DNA from: Aristolochia californica | Lineage: Eukaryota; Streptophyta; Magnoliopsida; Piperales; Aristolochiaceae | Length of the DNA stretch: 64,000 nucleotides | Direction: 5' to 3' | Assembly (NCBI GenBank): GCA_029961685.1 | Contig: JARWKL010000013.1 | Location: 26,380,922-26,444,921, forward strand | The notes under the pieces: model-generated | What the model saw: only the letters and a program-made list of their open reading frames with translations | Databases searched by the model: none | Told to the model about the DNA's origin: nothing | Program-made: the position numbers and the translations under genes | In this document: one piece after another, positions 20,641-32,282 of the stretch | Numbering within the stretch: the first letter of the stretch is position 1 | Layout: each line of letters opens with the position of its first letter

Positions 20641-22727
20641 CTTGGTCATAGAATCTATGATTCAATTGCAATTTTTGAAGAAAACGATGCGGTTGGAGAG
20701 GCTTCTCAGTGCCGCGAAACCAAAGGTGGCATTGTAGCTTAGCAAAAAAACAAAGTAAAATTGTTTTGGCAGAAAAAACGCAATTCCAAGATCAAATAAC
20801 CAAATAAACATAATGGATTGTTATTGGATAGCCAACAACTACCACTTATGAAATCCAATAAATGCCTAAATTAATTTAAATCACAATAATTATTTAAAAT
20901 AATTAAAGTTATGAAAAAAATTATATAAACTTTCTAAATATGTCACATGAAATACAAATGACCAAAAATATTTAAATTTATAAAAAAATATAAAAAATTT
21001 TTGATAAAAATATCAATTAAGTAAAAATAAAAAAAATTCTATATATCAATAAATAAAAAAATAAAATTTAAAAATTCATTAAAATTTAAATAAAATTCCA
21101 AAAAATATTTTTAAAAGTAATAATATAATTTAAAGAACTAATATTAAATAGAATAATTACAATAAAATAATTTAAATTGCTGAAAAATATTAAAATAAAT
21201 AATAATCTAAATTATGGAAAAATTTTAAAATTTTAAATCACAAAACTTATAAAAATTAATAAAATTTACAAAAATAATTTAATAAAAATAATTAAAATTA
21301 AAAAATATTTTTAATTTATTAATAAAATTATTTTTACTTTAAATTTAAAATTATATAATATTTTTAATTAAATAAATATAAACAATAGTTTAAATTTTTA
21401 GAAAAGATAATATTATTAATATTTTTAAAAATAATTTGAACGATGAAAATATACCACATAATAAATCATAATATATTTAAATAAAAATAAAATAGCTTAA
21501 AAATATAAAATAATTATCATTTTAAAATATTATTTCTAATAAAATTATAAAAGATAATTTAAAATTTTAAAATTATTTGAATACACATCATCATATACAT
21601 TTTACAATTGTCTCGTAGTTACATCTATTTCTTTAAAGTTGGATGTCTGGGATAAAAATGCCATCTTAGTTTCTATTACTTGAAAATGAGATAGAATGAA
21701 ACTCATTCCTGTTCAAAAACTTACTATAAAATAGAATGGCAGCCACCCACACTACTATAAATATATAAAAAACATACAATAGGTTCCATAAGAAAGAAAG
21801 AAAGAAAACATGAAGCATCCCAATACATAATATTAGTTTATTCACAACTTGAACTAAGAGGCAAAAATATACAAAATAATTTGTAATCTTCTTTTGCCAC
21901 CGTCACTTCTACAAGACATAAAACTCTTAGTTTTTTTAATCTTCTTAAAATTTAATGATAGAGCCCATTAAGTGCTCCAAAACAAAGTACAAAAAGCACA
22001 TGTCTAAATGCTTCAAAACCTTCTCTTGGTTTCATTAAACACCAAATATCCATATGTAATTGAACAAAATATCCATCTCTTGGTTTCATTCAATAACCAT
22101 ATAAACTTATGATAACATTTTTTTTTTAATTTATTACCTCATCCAAGCACTTACAATTGTTGAAAAGGATGAACAATCTTTTAGTACAAATTACAATATG
22201 TTATCATGCTACAATTAGTAGAGTCATGTTATATAATACAGAATAAAATGAAATCACTCAAATATTACACACTTTACCTTGTGTTTCATTTATTGTCAAA
22301 TTTTATGTTCTAGTTATAGCTATCACATTATTTGGGTGCATAGAACACTGATAGTGACCCAAAACCCGACCTACAGTGTTAAATGAAAACTTCTGGTGAA
22401 ACTTTAGATATTGAAATTGCTAATATATCATGGGCTGTTATTTTCATAATAGGATATCTCGAAGCATTTTCTTTCCACCTTGTCAACATGTCACTGTATT
22501 TGCTAATGTATGTGCTATTTTAATAAACCAGTGTGAATCCACTTCATAGGGGTTACCATTCTTGACTAGGAGTAACTATGTGGATGATAAAAGTGATAAG
22601 AAAAAAGGACAATGAAATTTCTAAAGTTGGATTGCTATGTGATGTACAATAGGATTGCAAGTTCCTTTACACCCCTTGAAACAAGCATAAAACTTCAAGA
22701 GAGAAATTCGTAAAGAAAACTACAACA
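20641..22727. other. AT-rich intergenic sequence
   Basis: No gene seen. From about 20870 to 21600 the sequence is extremely AT-rich, mostly AAT/TTA/AAA words. At 22020-22096 the phrase ATCTCTTGGTTTCATT is duplicated. It ends at the target-site duplication of the LTR element that starts at 22733. Confidence 0.5.
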
Positions 22728-22732
22728 ATAGT

Positions 22733-23178
22733 TATTAGAAGATAGGCCTAAGCCCACACGACCAAGGAAGACCGACATATCTAAGAGTATTATAAGATGG
22801 GCCACATGACCAAGGAAGAAGGCCCACAAGATGAGTCCAAGCGCATAGGAAGTAGGGTCCACCGTGATTACTACGAGCTGACATCTTTACCACATAAGTT
22901 GGAAGATCAAGAAGGAGTCACAAAGACATCTTTATCTTATGGTCACCTCCTAGAAGAGTTCTAGTTTTAGTTATGTTTATCTTTTATCTATATTGAGTTA
23001 TTTAATTATGCTAGGACTTATCTTTAAGTGTTAGAGTTTGGGTGTAATTGGGACAAATGTAGTTTTATTGTAATTAGACTCTACAACCTTCCTCTGTTAT
23101 AAATAGAGGTTCATGTATTCTTATTATAATAAGTTAATGAAGTCAATGAAATATTTTTTCTTTTCCATAAATTCAACA
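22733..23178 (+). mobile_element. 5' LTR, B/C chimeric type
   Basis: 446 bp. The first third carries family-B units (AGCCCACACGACCAAGGAAGACC, AAGATGGGCC). From about 22880 it carries family-C blocks (GTCACAAAGACATC, GAGTTATTTAATTATG, GACTTATCTTTAAGTG, TAATTGGGACAAA, TTATAAATAGAGG, ATAAATTCAACA). Its first bases are TATTAGAA instead of TGTTGGAA, a point change of the TG end. Confidence 0.88.
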
Positions 23179-23190
23179 TGGTATCAGAGC
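23179..23190 (+). other. Primer-binding site for initiator tRNA-Met
   Basis: TGGTATCAGAGC immediately after the 5' LTR. It is complementary to the 3' end of plant initiator tRNA-Met, the usual minus-strand primer of copia elements. It is a perfect match, unlike most other sites in this window. Confidence 0.92.
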
Positions 23191-23544
23191 AGGTTCTGTG
23201 AGTTTACTTGGGCAACCCACAGAGATAATGAGATCCTTTTCTCTAAACCCTAAACCCTAAGTCAAGGTTCGTAGTTTTTTTTTTTTTCAGTCCCTACAAT
23301 TGTAGTTTGCTTTGCATTTTCACCTCTATACTGAGATTTTTATATTGAAAATTATATATTGATGTAAACATATTTGAGTCTACTTTCCAAGGAAAAATGA
23401 TGTTTTCCAACTGGAGTTATCTACAGAGAGATATCGATATTTGAATGAGCGAAGGTTAGATTGCAAAAGAGGTTCGAGCAGCAGTACAAAACTTCAACTT
23501 CCGAGGTATTTTATGCTATCAATAATGAGACTTTATATGGAGAT

Positions 23545-23546
23545 AT

Positions 23547-23597
<51 letters not shown>

Positions 23598-23600
23598 TAC
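23545..23600. repeat. TA microsatellite running into CA repeat
   Basis: An uninterrupted (TA)n run starting near 23548 changes to (CA)n at about 23585. It lies in the internal part of the non-autonomous LTR element and is absent at the sister segment near 23780, so it expanded after that internal duplication. Confidence 0.9.
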
Positions 23601-24588
23601 ATCAAAAGAAATATATGTAAGTCTATTCTCTTATATATTCAACTAATTTTTATTTGGATTTATCCACAAAGAGAAATCAATATTTGAAGCAGCGAAGGTC
23701 AGATTGAAAAAAAGGTTCAAGCAGCAGCAGGAAACTTCAACTTCCGAAGTATTTTATTCTATCAAACGCAAGAATTTATATGTAGAATTATATATCAAAA
23801 GAAATATCTATAAGTCTATTTTCTTACATATTCAACAAATTCTCGATTTAAGTTTTTTATAAGGAGATATTGATCTCGGAAGAGTCAATGGTCATGCTAG
23901 GAAAAAAGGAGAAACAATGCTTAGTTCGTCCAGATGACAGAGACTGAAATTTATCAGATTATTTATCTTCTGATAATTATATTTTATGAAGAGAAGTTAT
24001 ACTTTGATGAAAGGTATTTAATTCTAGTTTCAAAAGGATAAAATTTTATGTCAATCTGATCAATATATAAAGATATATTCGCATTGGAAGAATCAAAGGT
24101 TATCCTGGTATTCTGTTGTATTAAAAAATCCGAATTTATGCCCTTTGTTTTGTATTATTCTTTGAGTTGCTATATCAGGAAAATACCTCTCTTCTCCCTG
24201 GTTTAAGGGCTTATTACTACGTTTATGTTATTTGGGCTTATTTATGCATCTATGATATTGGGTTTAATCTGGGATCACTGCCATTACCTCCCAGCTTGAG
24301 GGGGAGAAGTAGAAGAAGTACAAGAAAGATGTATTTTATTCCATATGTTGTGGATAAGTTTATGTGACCAAAATATTCAAGAAAGGGGCAACACAAAAGA
24401 TGAAGCTTATGCATCTAAGAAAAAATATTTATATCAGATTATGATTATTTCATGGTCCTTCTACAAGGTTTATTATTTTAGTTCGTGTTACATTACAGTT
24501 GCTGCTATTATATCTCATTGGATGAGATATTATTATTGAAGAAGAGGTGGCTTCAGTACCATTTCTCATATCATAATTTATTTGACTA

Positions 24589-24725
24589 TAAAAAAATCAC
24601 GGTTGGGACACCATGGGAGTCGGTGCCCGAATTGGGACACCATGATAATTTTAACTGTAAAAAATATCACAGTTGCGATACCATGAGAGTTGGTGTCCGG
24701 ATTGGGACACCATTATAAATAAACC
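24589..24725. repeat. Two 70-bp tandem units
   Basis: Units of the form ATCAC(G/A)GTTG-GA-ACCATG-GAGT-GGTG, then ATTGGGACACCAT, start about 70 bp apart, with the word ATCAC ending at 24600 and 24670. Within a unit the phrase GGGACACCAT is itself repeated. They lie in the internal region of the pol-less LTR element. Confidence 0.75.
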
Positions 24726-25089
24726 CACTACCCCCATGTAATGGCTTTTATTACTCCTACCACTTGAGAGTCGTTGTCCTGTGGAGGGACACGGTGGTGG
24801 ACACTTCAAAGCAATGCCGATAGTCACACTACCTATATAAGACGAAGTGTGCCCTACATCCAACATTAGGACTGGAGTATGGAGCAATGTCTTACCGTCT
24901 AAGAGTGATTTTTACTCTCACTTATATTATACCAACAGGGCCTCATGGAAGGCCGCAACAACGTGAGGGGGAGTGTTGGAAGATGAAGGCATATTGGAAG
25001 ATGTGCCATTTTATACAAAAAGATTCTATACATCGTTTGCGACAAGCTGGGAATTCATGTTGTTCTCTCACCCCCAGATTGAGGGGGAG

Positions 25090-25522
25090 TGTTGGAAGGT
25101 ATGCCCAAACCCACACGACCAAGGAAGATCAACATATCTAAGAGTATTATAAGATGGGCCACATGACCAAGGAAGAAGGCCCAAGCACATAAGAAGTAGG
25201 ACCCACCATGATTGCCACGAGTTGGGATCCTTATCACATAAGTTGGAAGATCAAGAAGGACTCACAAATACATCTTTATCTTATGGTCACATCCTAAAAG
25301 AGTTCTAGTTTGAGTTATGTTTGTCTTTTATCTATATTGAGTTATTTAATTATGCTAAGACTTATCTTTAAGTGTTAGAGTTTGGGTAAAATTGGGACAA
25401 AGGTAATTTTATTGTAATTGGACTCTACTACCTTCCTCTATTATAAATAGAGTTTCATGTACTCTGATTATAATAAGTTAATGACGTCAATGAAGTATTT
25501 TTTCTTTTTCATAAATTCAACA
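25090..25522 (+). mobile_element. 3' LTR, B/C chimeric type
   Basis: 433 bp from TGTTGGAAGGTATG to ATTCAACA. It is clearly the sister of the 5' LTR, with scattered substitutions and small indels (for example loss of about 13 bp near 25185). That divergence indicates the insertion is not recent. It is followed by the target duplication ATAGT. Confidence 0.9.
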
Positions 25523-25734
25523 ATAGTAGCTTTTTATGTATGAGTAATGAGCATTTGCACAAAGGGATCCTATAAATTGAGTTTATTTTTTCCTTCATAG
25601 GCGAGATTTAGGAGAAAACCAAAAACATGTCACCGTGAGGGATTTGGGAGAAAATGTCTTTCATCTTTTTTTTTTAATCTAAACTTAAAAATAAGAATAC
25701 ATGAATGGGTTGGATGGATAATCCATTAGCTTAA

Positions 25735-26144
25735 GGACATGTTTGGAACCCATAAAAAAAGAAAAAAAGAAAAAGAGAGAGATATTTTCTATTGTATGGC
25801 AACAATGAATCATTGAGAGAAAAGAAAGTAAAAGAGAAAATCACTCTCTCATTTAGTTAATAATTTTTTTCTCACAAAATGATGAAATCTGGGGAGAAAA
25901 GAAAATAAATAGAAACTAAAGAGAAAATCTTAATAATAAAAAAATTAAAATATTACTAATTTTCTGTTCTTTTTCATTTTTCATATGTATCCAAATAAGA
26001 AAAACTATATTTCTCTTCTGCTTTCTCTTATTTTTAATGGGCATCCAAATAAGAAAAAAAAAAATTCTTTTCTTTTCTTTTCTCTTTCTAGTTCTCTTCT
26101 CTTCCTTTTCTTTTCTCTCCACTTTCTGTGTTCCAAACACAACC
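25735..26144. mobile_element. Tourist-like MITE
   Basis: Terminal inverted repeats GGACATGTTTGGAAC (left) and GGTTGTGTTTGGAAC (reverse complement of the right end) are flanked by the trinucleotide TAA on both sides (25732-25734 and 26145-26147). This is the PIF/Harbinger Tourist signature. The left half is nearly all purine (AAAGAAAAAGAGAG runs) and the right half is nearly all pyrimidine (TTCTTTTCTTTTCTC), so the 410-bp element should fold back as a hairpin. It has no transposase. Confidence 0.8.
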
Positions 26145-26147
26145 TAA

Positions 26148-27269
26148 TGGGTTAAATTGATCTCTAATCCAATCGAATATCCATTTAGTGCATTAACGGA
26201 TATCCAATTCTTAACGGGTCAGATATGGAGACTTACTTAACAAGTTAGAATCCGACCCATCAACACCCCAGTTAGTGTATAATCCCATGGAGGTCATTGA
26301 CATGTTCACAGAACTGTAAGGTTGTTATTTTTTTACAAAATCAAACTCTCGGATGTGTTTTGTTTAACATAAAACTGGATCCATAATGTTTGATTCTGCC
26401 TTGTGACTAACACCCATTTGGAATATTTCTCAAGTGAGAAGATCTTGAGTTCAATGCCCATTGGTTGTAGCGACTACCCTAGAATACAGTTTGCTAAACC
26501 TGAAAAGGAAAAACAAAAAACGATCTGCAATGCTTTGAAGGTTACAAAGTTGGCCATTAAACAAAAAAATATGAAGGTTCTGGCACTGGTGCAAGTGTGC
26601 CACCTTACGACGGATCCATCTCTGTCGTGGGTCCGTTGAAAAGGAAGAGAGCAGCTTTCTGGGTTGATGACTTTTGAGAATCGATTCAAGGAAAAGGCCG
26701 TCGATGAGACAGGCCTACCAAATTCCATTTACCGACTTAAAGAGTTTGAACAATGGCGGCAAGTTGGTGGTTGCTTTCTATCCATTTAGTCAATAAAACC
26801 CGGTCGTCTTCTTTCGATTACAGAGGGAGACAAAGGCACAAGCGCATCATTCTTTTGTCACTGTAATCATAGGGGCGGTGGTTTGCCTCCTTCGCTTTTC
26901 TGTCTGCCTTCATTCCTCCGTATTATCTTAATCCTTGCGGTCACTCAAAGCATCTGAAGAATGAGAATTAGACCGGCTCGCATGTTGTAGCAGCAGATTT
27001 CTACGAGTCAAATTCAATTAGCATGAGACAAACTTTACCAGAAATCCTGCTTTTCATATCGAGGAACAAGAATGATGGTAGAGACCGAAGCTACGAACGC
27101 GTTTCGTACATGTGAAGATGAAGAAAGTCAACTACTTTTCTGAGCTTTCGTCGTGACAAAGCGAAGAGACGAAGAGGCGAGGACAGCTCGTTTTAGACCC
27201 ATGGATGCGGCTGAGGTTGAACCCAGGTCATCGACAAAAGGTTCGTTGACGACATAAACAGCTCTACCA
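26148..27269. other. Unassigned, less AT-rich sequence
   Basis: The part from about 26400 to 27250 is richer in GC and has few transposon features. Frames are short (26403-26639 plus, 26474-26728 minus) and match nothing I recognise. It might be low-copy host sequence. No promoter or splice structure is convincing. Confidence 0.35.
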
Positions 27270-27564
27270 AAAATATACAGAAAGAGAAAAGAAGTTAATA
27301 GCGCCATACATGGGTGGAGTATATTGGGTTTAGGTATTGAAAGTTGGAATGAGAAAAGGAGAGAAGACCATTCAGACACAGAGAAGATGGTTCACGATAG
27401 GTTTTAGAGAAGAAGGAGAACTACCTGAGGATAAGTGACCCTTGAACTTGGGCCACGTTAGGAGAGTGATTCTCCTCTCTTTATTTTATTAAATAATGTA
27501 TTTAAATTTACATTCAAGCCTTTGGGCGTATATTCTTAAAATATAGAGAGTAAATATTTGTACA
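27270..27564 (-). mobile_element. 3' LTR of copia element E
   Basis: On the minus strand the RNase H/C-terminal region (LVDMFTK-like) is followed by a purine tract (GTAAGAGGGAG, 27565-27575) and TGTACAAATATTTACTC. The right border at 27564 is well supported; the left border is uncertain because no second LTR is present. Confidence 0.55.
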
Positions 27565-28510
27565 CTCCCTCTTACGTTGGACGATACGTATTATAGAATC
27601 CCTACTTGTCACTTAACTTGTTGAGATGAGAATTGGGCAATGCCTTTGGTGAACATATCAACTAGTTGCTCCTTCTAATCATGACATTCTCTTAAATGAA
27701 ATGGTAATCTATTTTAATATATTCAAAATGTTCACGAAGTACAGGATTGTTGGCAATGAACATAGAGACTTGATTATCTCATAGCACAAGCATAGGTGAA
27801 GTCTCATGAATTCTAAATTTTGACAACAAGGAGTGTACCCAAATCAACTCATGCAGTATGAGCCATAACTCTATACTCACCCCGTTACTTGATCTCGTCA
27901 CCACTGTCTTTTTCTTACTTCTCCAAGTGCCAAGACTACACCCTATAAAAAGTACTAAACCACTGGTTGATCGAGCGCCAATTTTAAATCTTATATAATA
28001 TGGTTCAAAGAAGCTTTCTACATCAGTTTCACCATGTTTCTTATAAACAAGACCTTTTCTAGGTCCTCCTTTTAAGTATCAAAGGATTCTATGGGAGCGA
28101 CTTCAAGATTAAGTCTTTTTTTCCAAAAGTGCTATCCAAGATAGAGTTTAATATATGCAATTCCTTGCATATCATCACCCAAAATAATGTGATTGACATA
28201 AATAATTAACAACACAATACTTGACTTCCTCCTTAAGATAAAAAATTGACCCGATCAACTCCTCTAAAAACCAAATTGCATCAACTCTCAACTGAACTTC
28301 TAAAACCATGCTCGTGGACTTCATTTAAGTCCATAAATTCACTTGTGAAGCTTACACACCTTGTCTCCCCTTGAAAACCCCAGTGGCTGCTCAATATAAA
28401 GTTCCTCATTCAAGTCACCATACAAAAACATGTTTTTAACATCTAATTGATGAAGATGCCAACCCACATTGAAATAAGTATTTGGAAAAAACTCGATTAG
28501 GCAACGGGAG

Positions 28511-30803
28511 TAGGGGTGGCTTCGAACCAAGCCGGCTCGCGAGCGGCTCCAGTTTGGCTCGGTGCCGGCTCGGTTCGATTAGTTATCTATCGAGCTCGAG
28601 CTCTGAAATCGGCTCGTTTACCTTAACGAGCCGAGCTCGACCGAACCAAGGTTTGGTTCGTCGGCTCGCGAGCCGGCTCAAGGTGAGTCGGGATCGGTAT
28701 CGGGTCGGGAGTGGGGGAGCAGGGAGCTTGAGCAAGAGAGAGAGGGGGGGGGGGGGGGATTTTCCTCCCCTCGTCACCTCCGATCCCCTCCCGTCGGCTG
28801 TTGTCGCCGCCTCTACCACCGTCGACAGCAGTTTGCCGGCCGCCTCTATGGCCATCTGTTCGATTTCTTCCTCCGATTTCTTCCTCTCCTCGCTGTCGCC
28901 TTTGTTTCTATCGTTGTCGCCTTTGTTTCCGTCATCCCCGCCGTCTCGGCGAAAAACTAGAACCAGGGGAGAAATTAGGAGAGGAATAATCTCCCCCCTC
29001 CCTAGCGCGAAATGATTTCGCATGTGCGAGATCATACAATAAAAAAAATAAAATAAAAAATTCCTTAAATTCTCTTTCCTCGTAGCTTTTGAAAAAAATT
29101 AAAAATAAAATTTATAGAAGTAAGTTTCTACGAACTATTAGTGTCTCATATTTTTTAAAATATTTTTCTAATTAAAAATTCTTTAAAAATCATATAATTT
29201 CCTAAGTAAGATTTTCCTACCAAGATGGGGTAGAAAACTGTATAAATCTTTTTTGAATAAATATTTATGCTATAATACTTTTAGTATGAAGCAATTTTCA
29301 TTGAAATTTTGTGTTTGACATTTTATTTGATTAAAAATTTATAAATAAGTATAATAATATATTAGATTGATTATTAATTTTTATTTATTTCCCTAGAAGA
29401 TGCAATAAAATGTCCATTTAACATTCCTAAGAAAATTTAAAAATATTTTTTGTAATTTTCTAATATGTCACTAAAAGTAATAGGATTTTATTTAAAGTTT
29501 TTTTTTGGGAATATGTATTATAGGAAAAATATTTCTAGTTTTTCCTAGAATATAAATTTTCTCTAGGGGCACTAAGGAGGCCATAGTAAAATTATGGCCA
29601 GATTCAAAAATTACAAAACAAGCTAGACAACAATTTTGAGTAAAAAAGATTAATATTGGTGCATTTTAATCCATTATTAAAATTCAATCCTTAACTTTCT
29701 CTATCATTCCTTTTTTTTAAGGTGTATGCATAATTTTATATATAATTTATTCGAAACCTCCCCTACGTGCGAGATCATAAACAAGGAAAAAAAACTCTTT
29801 GTCCCTTCCTCATGACTCTTGAAGAAATTGAAAAGATATTTTAGTAGAAATACGCTTCTATAGACTATTAGTAGTTTTTTCAATAAATGTTGGAAAGACT
29901 TTTTTAGTAGAAATATAGGGATCATTAGTGCCTCATTTTTTTAAAAATATTTTTCTAATTATAAATTCGTGCTAAAAAATCATATAATTTTCTAAGTAAG
30001 ATTTTCTTGCCAAGATGGGCTAGAAAACTGTATAGAAAATTTTTGAATAAGTATTTGACAGTTGATGATATAATACTTTTAGCATGAGGCAATTTTCATA
30101 GCAATTTTGTGTTTGACATTTTATTTGATTAAAAATTTATCGATAAGTATAATAATATATTAGATTAATTATTAATTTTTATTTATTTCCTTAGAAAAGG
30201 CAATAAGAGGTCCATTTAACTTTCCTAAGAAAAATTTAAAATATTTCTTGTAATTTCTAGTAAGTCTCTAATAGTAATAAGATTTTATTTAAAGGATTTA
30301 TAGTTTTATTTGGGTGATTGTAAATTGATAGTGATATTTCATTTAATTTTATTGTGTTTGATTATTGTATAGAGTTTATTCATAATGTTATGCAATGTAT
30401 GGAGTGTTTAGGCTATTTATGGAGTGTATAAACAATTTTATGGAGTGTTTATGGAATGTATAGACAATTTTATGGACTGTTTATGGAGTGTTTATGCAGG
30501 TATTATGTATATACATAGATTATGCTCAATTTTAAGTAGAGGCCATGCCCAATCTTATACATGTATTATATACATAAGTTATGCCCAATTTTATGTAAAA
30601 TATATGCATAATTTTATATATATTTTTTGAAAAAAATTAAATGTATGTTGAAGCTCGAGCTCGGCTAAAAATTGGTTAAAATTTTTGGGCTCGAATTCGA
30701 TAAAAATTTTAGGTTCGAGACGAGGTTTGACTCGAAATATTTAAATCAAGCTCGGCTCGAACATGGGCAGGTTCGGGCTCGGCTCGGCTCGATGCCATCC
30801 CTA
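28511..30803. mobile_element. Non-autonomous hAT element in copia element E
   Basis: Terminal inverted repeats TAGGGGTGGC (left) and TAGGGATGGC (reverse complement of right end) resemble the Ac-type hAT terminus (T/CAGGGATG). The 8-bp sequence AACGGGAG flanks both sides (28503-28510 and 30804-30811), the target size of hAT transposases. Subterminal regions are rich in GGCTCGGCTCGA words on both ends. Internally there is a GC-rich part (28690-29010, with a run of G at about 28746-28759), two long direct repeats, and a region of short TTTATGGAGTG repeats (30390-30500). The GC-rich part gives overlapping open frames on both strands, but none resembles a hAT transposase. Confidence 0.92.
29028..30297 (+). 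repeat. Internal direct duplication of the hAT element
   Basis: About 29028-29500 and 29766-30297 are diverged direct copies. Shared blocks in the same order are GTGCGAGATCATA, TTAGTG-CTCAT, TCATATAATTT-CTAAGTAAGATTTTC, AAGATGGG-TAGAAAACTGTATA, TTGTGTTTGACATTTTATTTG and AAGTATAATAATATATTAGATT. The spacing is about 735-790 bp. No protein is encoded by either copy. Confidence 0.85.
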
Positions 30804-32282
30804 AACGGGAGAATGTCTCACCATAATCAACTCCATATGTTTGGCTATACACCTTCAAGATGAGCTTTATATCTTTCAACCCATTTGATATTTGTTTAAT
30901 TTTAAACACCCATTTGCATCCAACTACTATAACATCAAGAGGAGAGTTACACAAGGCTCAAGTCCCTCAAGAAAGTAAGGTAGACTTCTCTTCAATTGTA
31001 GCCTTCCACTAGGATACTTGAAACACTGCAACAAAAGTAGCAACTACTCGGTACAAGGGAGAAAACCTATGGAAAAGTCATATTTAGAAATATTAGCATA
31101 CATAATGTGTGTCGGGGAATGAATTTGTCTTAGAAGCAACAATAGGCATAAACACAGTGAACATTGAAGGAGGGTTACAAGTTGAAGCTCACTAGAAGAG
31201 GATTTACTAAAAAAAAGACTTAAGCAAATATAGATTCATTTTTCACTAACCGGATTAAAGCATTTATAGCCTTTTTGTGTATGAAAATAACCTAAAATAA
31301 CACATTCGATGATTTAGGAGATAATTTCTTTCTTATGGGACCGAAGTTATGAATAAAGTAAACACATCCAAATACTTTTAGAGGAAAAGGAAACAAAGTG
31401 ATTGTAGGAATCAAGAGCTTCAGAGGGATTTGACCACCCAAGATAGAAGAAGGTAAATAGTTTATTAGAAGTACAAATGTAAGGACAGTTTCCCCAAGAA
31501 CATTCAAGTACCATCTTATGATATAATAAGGAGCGACTGGTATCAAGTAGGAATTTGTTCTTGTAGTCAACCACTCTATTTTGCAGTGAAGTATATAAAC
31601 AAGAAGTTTGATGTACAATACCTTCAAATTTACATAATTTGTTAAAGTTTGAACTCAAATATCCGTTTTGCATTATCTAATCAAGGAATACCAATAGTAC
31701 ACTACAATTGAGTTTGAATTTCATAAAAGAACCGCTTAAATATATGATACACTTCCTATCTTTAAGCAAGTAAAGCCAAGTTACACAACTATAATCATCA
31801 ATAAGGTTAAAAATATTTATGCCTACCAATACTTGGAACAAGGCATGGACCCCATACATCGGAGTAAATTGAAAAAGATGAGAATTTCTTACACTTCCTT
31901 TGGTTGTTAAGGAAACTCAGTATTGCTTCCCTAATTGACATGCTTCACAATTAAACTTCAAGTTACTTCCTAAAGATGGCATGAGTTGGTAGACCTATAG
32001 AACTTTAGGATGACCCTAGCAGAGATGATACTCATGAGTGGATAATTTTGAGACTTCAAGGCCGATAATATCTATGATACAACTTCCTTAATATAATATA
32101 AAACGTCTTTCTCATTGCCCCATCTAATCGTCATCTGTGTGGAGGTTCTGAAAGTAATGAATATGAGAGAAAAATGTCATAGGACAATTTGGATCTTAAG
32201 CTAGTTTACTTTCAAATAGGAAACTAACAAGAAAGTGGAGAACAAATTAAATGTCATTTAAAGGCATAAAATTGGATGTTTG

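Larger units (their letters stand above)
22733..25522 (+). mobile_element. Complete LTR retrotransposon without pol genes
   Basis: Two LTRs (22733-23178 and 25090-25522) in direct orientation enclose 1911 bp. The 5-bp sequence ATAGT flanks both ends (22728-22732 and 25523-25527), showing a single insertion event. A perfect initiator tRNA-Met primer site follows the 5' LTR, and a polypurine tract (GATTGAGGGGGAG) precedes the 3' LTR. The internal region has no gag, protease, integrase or RT block. It holds two diverged copies of a GCGAAGGT-AGATTG...ACTTCAACTTCCGA segment (about 23450 and 23690), a TA/CA microsatellite, 70-bp tandem units and 3' untranslated pieces of families B and C. It is non-autonomous and must have been mobilised by proteins from another element. 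Confidence 0.9.
27570..32060 (-). pseudogene. Copia element E polyprotein, interrupted by a hAT element
   Basis: On the minus strand, from right to left: a GAG-pre-integrase knuckle (about 31930-31960), the integrase core (LIDDYSCVTWLYLLKDR, 31740-31800), the VVDYKNKFLLDTSRS region, and the integrase end (GQIPLKLLIP, PFPLKVFGCVYF, 31350-31440). RT starts with GCKWVFKIKQISNGLK and GVDYGETFS (30820-30930), then breaks at the hAT insertion. It resumes at 28502 with [20 protein letters not shown] (28400-28460) and KVCKLHK. The catalytic YVDD has become YVNH (28189-28200). RNase H remains between about 27600 and 27900. Stops and deletions are frequent. Confidence 0.88.

Noticed and set aside
28482..29035. 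Long overlapping frames on both strands (150-177 codons) in the left part of the hAT element
   Set aside because: They arise from GC-rich, biased sequence, mirror each other on opposite strands, run across the element border, and show no transposase or other domain.
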